Source of the DNA: an uncultured Balneolaceae bacterium
Lineage (GTDB): Bacteria; Bacteroidota; Rhodothermia; Balneolales; Balneolaceae
DNA length: 19,233 nt
NCBI GenBank assembly: GCA_938003885.1
Contig: CALKWT010000036.1
Span: 1 to 19,233, forward strand
Reading direction: 5' to 3'
The notes beneath the pieces were generated by a model that saw only the letters and a program-made list of their open reading frames with translations, had not been told where the DNA came from and searched no databases. The translations under genes were made by a program, and so were the position numbers. This document shows, one piece after another, positions 16,200-19,233 of the stretch (position 1 is the first letter of the stretch; the number at the start of each line of letters is the position of its first letter).

Positions 16200-16363
16200 G
16201 TTCACCTCTATTCCTTATTTCCGGAAGAAGGAACTGGTACCTTCGAATCATCGTTACCGCGATCCTGGTTCGATGCGTGTATGGTATGAATGATCGCCTG
16301 TCCTGAAATGGCCCCCATCACCAAGGAATAACTCCCCCCATCCTGAGATCGAGTCTCTGTTGC

Positions 16364-17233
16364 TTAAAGAAACCCCATCCCTTTCAACCATTGCTCACAT
16401 AGTAACGGCCACTGAGCGAACGGGAGATCCCCTTGCATGCCAAGGCCGTGCTTGCCCTCCCTGAAGAGATGAAGCTCTGCCGGCACACCGGCGTTTCGTA
16501 ATGCCTGATAGAATAGCAGGCTATTTTCTGCCGGAACAGCGGTATCTTCATCCGTATGAGCGAGAAACGTTGGCGGTGTGTTGGCCGTAACCTGCAGCTC
16601 ATTTGATAAAGCCTTCCTCATCTCCTCCGACGGGTCGTCACCCAGCAAATTGTGCATGGATCCCGCGTGGAGGTAAGGCTCCTGAAACGTTATGACGGGA
16701 TAGAGCAACACAGCAAAATCAGGCCGTGAACTTAACCACTCTATCGGATCTTCGTGGCCTGGATCTCCCGGAGTACTATGGGTTGCAGCGGTCGAGGCCA
16801 GATGTCCACCTGCCGAAAAGCCCAAAACACCTATTTTTTGAGGATCGATATGAAGCTCTTCAGCACGGCTTCTGACCAGACGGATCGCACGCTGAACCTG
16901 GTTTAGCGGCAAAGGATGAAGACGGCTCATTCCTGTGGTAGCTGACATGTGATGATACTTTAAAATTACAGCCGTTATGCCCAGAGAGTTCAGCCACTCT
17001 GCGATTTCAACGCCTTCATGCCCCAGAGCGAGCATTGAGTAACCGCCTCCCGGACAGATCACCACGGCTGTACCGGTGGCCAGCTCCGGTTCCGGTGTGT
17101 AAAAGGTAACGGTCGCTGTAAATCCTCCCTCTCCGACCTGATCTGTCCACAAAGGCTCTTCATCATAAGTAACAGATTGTGCATGCGCAGTCTGCATCAT
17201 CACCAAAAGAAGTAGAAGGAAAAAACGTTTCAT
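16364..17233 (-). CDS. Exported alpha/beta-hydrolase esterase (BD-FAE / acetylxylan-esterase-like)
   Basis: A 289-residue exported hydrolase. The ATG at 17233 is chosen because it begins a signal peptide (MKRFFLLLLLVMM, cut after AHA at 18); an upstream GTG at 17287 would bury this signal behind 18 extra residues. Catalytic features are the oxyanion block CPGGGYSML (60-68), the nucleophile elbow GFSAGG (Ser140), the acid in DEDTAVP (Asp230 or Asp228) and the base in GKHGLG (His262). The set fits the BD-FAE/Abhydrolase_3 carbohydrate-esterase-like family, which often removes acetyl or feruloyl groups from plant or algal polysaccharides. The substrate here is unknown. The neighbouring minus-strand gene (DUF2911 lipoprotein) lies upstream by 150 bases. 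Confidence 0.92.
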   Translation of the reverse strand: MKRFFLLLLLVMMQTAHAQSVTYDEEPLWTDQVGEGGFTATVTFYTPEPELATGTAVVICPGGGYSMLALGHEGVEIAEWLNSLGITAVILKYHHMSATTGMSRLHPLPLNQVQRAIRLVRSRAEELHIDPQKIGVLGFSAGGHLASTAATHSTPGDPGHEDPIEWLSSRPDFAVLLYPVITFQEPYLHAGSMHNLLGDDPSEEMRKALSNELQVTANTPPTFLAHTDEDTAVPAENSLLFYQALRNAGVPAELHLFREGKHGLGMQGDLPFAQWPLLCEQWLKGMGFL

Positions 17234-17287
17234 GATGTTTACGTTTAATGCTGTTGGAATGTCGCCATTCTCCATCGGTATTGTCAC

Positions 17288-17332
17288 ACATATTCACGCT
17301 CCGGAAACTCTGATCTACATGGATGAATATGT
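17288..17332. repeat. 9-base inverted repeat upstream of the esterase gene
   Basis: ACATATTCA (17288-17296) and TGAATATGT (17324-17332) are exact inverted copies separated by 27 bases. They lie 55-99 bases upstream of the esterase ATG, where a promoter or operator is expected. Confidence 0.35.
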
Positions 17333-17383
17333 AATGATAATGGAAATGAAAGAGGGTACGGACTTAATTTATCCCGGATGACA

Positions 17384-18553
17384 TTACGACTCATTCATTT
17401 CAAATTCAGCAGAAAGGATCGTTTCCCCCCAGATAAGCCGCAAGACACCGCCAGTTTCGGTTTCATCAACGGTAATGGTGAAGCGTTCTGTCGTGCCCTC
17501 TTTCGTGGTAATCTCCATCGGAACCCTTCCTAAGTCTCTGTCAGGGTCGTAAGACTGGCCATTCTGGCCGGTTTGGGTATTGATGATCAGCACCCCTCCA
17601 TCCTCCTCTGGTATTGAGAAAAGTGTGTATTCTCCGGGGGGAACGTATAAATTTTCGAATCTCAGGGCAACCGGAGTGTAGAAGTGTGTTGCCCGGTTTG
17701 CACCTGTTCTCCAAACTTCTCCCCAGGGGACAATTCCGCCAAAAAGTTCCCGTCCTCTCTTCAACGGTGTTCCATACTCAAGGCGGAATGTCTCGCCTTT
17801 CACGGTAAATTCCGCCTCCTCTGCACCAGAAAGTGCCCCAAATGGGTTTCCGGCAAGGTCCGCCGCAGCAAAGCGTTCACCGGCCTGATTCAGATCTACA
17901 CCCGCCACTCTCTCTACCCGTAATTTGCGAGTGGTTAACCCTGCATCCAGGGTCAAGAGCTCACCCGCTTCATTCACATCTACACCCATCACTCCCCTAA
18001 AAGGGTGGCGGATTGTCATCGAATCAGTATCAATGGCAGCGATAATAAAATCTGAAACACTGCTCCCGGTCAGCATTCTCTGATTTACCGTATCTTTTCC
18101 AGAAACAGCAGCCTGATTCAAAGCCAGTTCATAGGGCCAGTGAACCATGTCAATAAAGGGGAGCAGGCCCGGCTCAGATTCAATCGCAAATTCCCGTGTA
18201 CCTCCTGCCCCACTCATCTCTACCCTGAGGCTGTCTCCATCCTTTTGTATAGCTTGAACCACGATCCCTTCCCCACTGAATCCGGACTCTTTAGGATAAA
18301 TTTTGCGGGTCATCGTTTCTATAGCCCCTGTATCATCCATTTCAAGTTCGTACGAGGAAAAGGTCGTTTCGGGACTTCGCAGAATGACATGTGCAACGAT
18401 CCCCTGCGCCGTCTTTTCAAACTGTTCCACTGCAAGCGTATCAACCCCCAGATAGCTAATAAATGCAGCTCTGTCGGGATCCGCCTGGAAACTTTGCTGA
18501 TCACAGGAGATCAGAAGAGTTGCCAGAACAAGGAATAATCCTGAATATTTCAT
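17384..18553 (-). CDS. Lipoprotein with C-terminal DUF2911 domain
   Basis: A 389-residue lipoprotein: the N-terminus ends in the lipobox LLISC (Cys17). The C-terminal ~135 residues match DUF2911 as found widely in Bacteroidota: LEYGTPLKRGRELFGGIVPWGEVWRTGANRATHF (as separate blocks from ~258), then LYVPPGEYTLFSIP and YDPDRDLGRVPMEI. No enzymatic residues are known for this domain. The N-terminal ~230 residues form a separate beta-rich region I do not recognise, containing two similar segments, GVDVNEAGE (190-198) and GVDLNQAGE (218-226). Its role is unknown; the protein should be anchored in the outer or inner membrane facing the periplasm or outside. It is followed after 150 bases by the esterase gene on the same strand. 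Confidence 0.88.
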   Translation of the reverse strand: MKYSGLFLVLATLLISCDQQSFQADPDRAAFISYLGVDTLAVEQFEKTAQGIVAHVILRSPETTFSSYELEMDDTGAIETMTRKIYPKESGFSGEGIVVQAIQKDGDSLRVEMSGAGGTREFAIESEPGLLPFIDMVHWPYELALNQAAVSGKDTVNQRMLTGSSVSDFIIAAIDTDSMTIRHPFRGVMGVDVNEAGELLTLDAGLTTRKLRVERVAGVDLNQAGERFAAADLAGNPFGALSGAEEAEFTVKGETFRLEYGTPLKRGRELFGGIVPWGEVWRTGANRATHFYTPVALRFENLYVPPGEYTLFSIPEEDGGVLIINTQTGQNGQSYDPDRDLGRVPMEITTKEGTTERFTITVDETETGGVLRLIWGETILSAEFEMNES

Positions 18554-18741
18554 GAGTGATTAATGTTATTCGTCAATATTTAAATAAATTTCTTTCTCTT
18601 CCGCACACCATAAAGAAGAGACCACCCTCTATCGTTCACATAAGTAAAAAAACATTCCTCTTTATTCCTAAAGGGAACCGGTAAAATTTTATCTACTTTA
18701 CCACTTGTAATTATTGAGTAAACTAATTCATCTCCGAACCC

Positions 18742-19155
18742 ATGAATATCTCCGGAATTATTGAAACCTGTCTCTATGCTGAAAACCTGGATGAAGTCCG
18801 GGATTTTTATACGTTATTACCCGGACTGAAACTGGTGGCTGAAGAAGAGGGGCGTCATCTCTTTTTTTCATGCGGATCTCAAATGCTTCTGATTTTCAAT
18901 CCCGCGCACACATCCATTGAACAAACCGATGTAGACGGGCAGATCGTCCCCCTGCACGGAAGCCGGGGGGCCGCCCATATTGCGTTCTCCATTAAAAAGG
19001 AAGATCTGCGGAAGTGGCGGGACTTTTTAAATGAAAACCACATACCGATTGAGTCCGAGGTTACATGGCCTAACGGTATCGTATCCCTCTATTTCCGTGA
19101 TCCTGCAGGAAACAGTCTGGAAGTGGTAAGCCCGGATCTTTGGGCTAAGGTTTAA
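18742..19155 (+). CDS. VOC-family (glyoxalase/bleomycin-resistance fold) protein
   Basis: A 137-residue cytoplasmic protein of the vicinal oxygen chelate fold, built of two beta-alpha-beta-beta-beta modules. Candidate metal ligands are Glu8 (IIETCLYA, where many relatives have His), His79 (AAHIAFSI) and Glu127 (NSLEVVSP). The second module shows the usual FRDPAGNSLEVVSP. These could bind a divalent metal in a homodimer. Relatives include glyoxalase I-like, dioxygenase-like and antibiotic-resistance (fosfomycin) proteins; nothing here selects among them. It is divergent from the DUF2911 gene, with 188 bases between them including an inverted repeat GGTAAA/TTTACC (18680-18685, 18697-18702). It converges with the partial gene at the right edge. 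Confidence 0.92.
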   Translation: MNISGIIETCLYAENLDEVRDFYTLLPGLKLVAEEEGRHLFFSCGSQMLLIFNPAHTSIEQTDVDGQIVPLHGSRGAAHIAFSIKKEDLRKWRDFLNENHIPIESEVTWPNGIVSLYFRDPAGNSLEVVSPDLWAKV

Positions 19156-19159
19156 CGTT

Positions 19160-19233
19160 TCAGAGATCGCGGTCACGAATCAGCAGCAGAATCGCCGCGT
19201 GTGGAACGATGAGATACTTCTCATTTTCAAACT
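19160..19233 (-). CDS. C-terminal end of an unidentified protein (cut by window edge)
   Basis: On the minus strand a frame enters at the right edge and ends with TGA at 19160-19162. It reads as a plausible C-terminus: ENEKYLIVPHAAILLL, followed by IRDRDL. Its stop lies 4 bases from the VOC stop, a normal convergent arrangement. The hydrophobic run VPHAAILLL hints at a membrane or buried strand, but 24 codons are too few to identify a family. Other minus frames here have earlier stops or non-protein-like content. Confidence 0.45.
   Translation of the reverse strand, partial: FENEKYLIVPHAAILLLIRDRDL

Noticed and set aside
18655..18677. Imperfect hairpin TTCCTCTTT/AAAGGGAA upstream of the VOC gene
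   Set aside because: A bulged A/T-rich stem in a promoter region has little support as a regulatory structure.

Overview
The window looks like a chromosomal segment of a Bacteroidota-type bacterium in the broad sense, possibly a marine or halophilic Balneolales/Rhodothermota-like lineage. Support: a SusC/SusD outer-membrane pair controlled by an ECF sigma factor and FecR-type anti-sigma factor, lipoproteins with short lipoboxes, starts that mostly lack Shine-Dalgarno sequences, candidate promoters resembling the Bacteroidota TTG-N19-TAnnTTTG pattern, and moderate GC content. The lineage assignment is inference. I see no rRNA, tRNA, insertion sequence, phage gene or CRISPR array.

Positions 1-10884 hold six genes, all on the minus strand. 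In transcription order they are: ECF sigma factor (10884-10309), FecR-like anti-sigma factor (9986-8937), SusC-like TonB-dependent transducer with an N-terminal STN signalling domain (8880-5386), SusD-like lipoprotein (5370-3862), Tat-exported calcineurin-like phosphoesterase (3588-2551), and a large lipoprotein joining an SGNH-like domain to a membrane-bound-dehydrogenase-type beta-propeller (2286 to the left edge, incomplete). The inferred logic is substrate binding by SusC/D, signalling through the STN domain to FecR, and release of the sigma factor. The substrate is unknown. No glycoside hydrolase, polysaccharide lyase or sulfatase is visible.

Positions 10885-12208 contain a 443-base regulatory-looking gap and one plus-strand gene for an exported protein built from two similar halves, probably a NIPSNAP-like ferredoxin fold. 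It converges on a minus-strand ergothioneine operon (14343-12209) in which egtB and egtD overlap by ATGA. A strong hairpin separates the convergent ends.

Positions 14344-16363 carry two plus-strand genes. The first is a 98-codon gene in which the start of an NmrA-like NAD(P)-binding fold runs directly into what looks like the C-terminal end of the same family, as if the centre had been removed in frame. The second is a full-length aldo/keto reductase followed by a 9-bp-stem hairpin.

Positions 16364-19233 carry two minus-strand exported proteins (an alpha/beta-hydrolase esterase and a DUF2911 lipoprotein), a plus-strand glyoxalase-fold (VOC) protein, and the last 24 codons or so of an unidentified minus-strand gene at the right edge.

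The items most worth a second look are the internally deleted NmrA-like gene, the composition of the SusCD locus with a catalytically degenerate SGNH domain fused to a propeller, the overlapping alternative inverted repeats between the sigma and fecR genes, and the duplicated exported protein.
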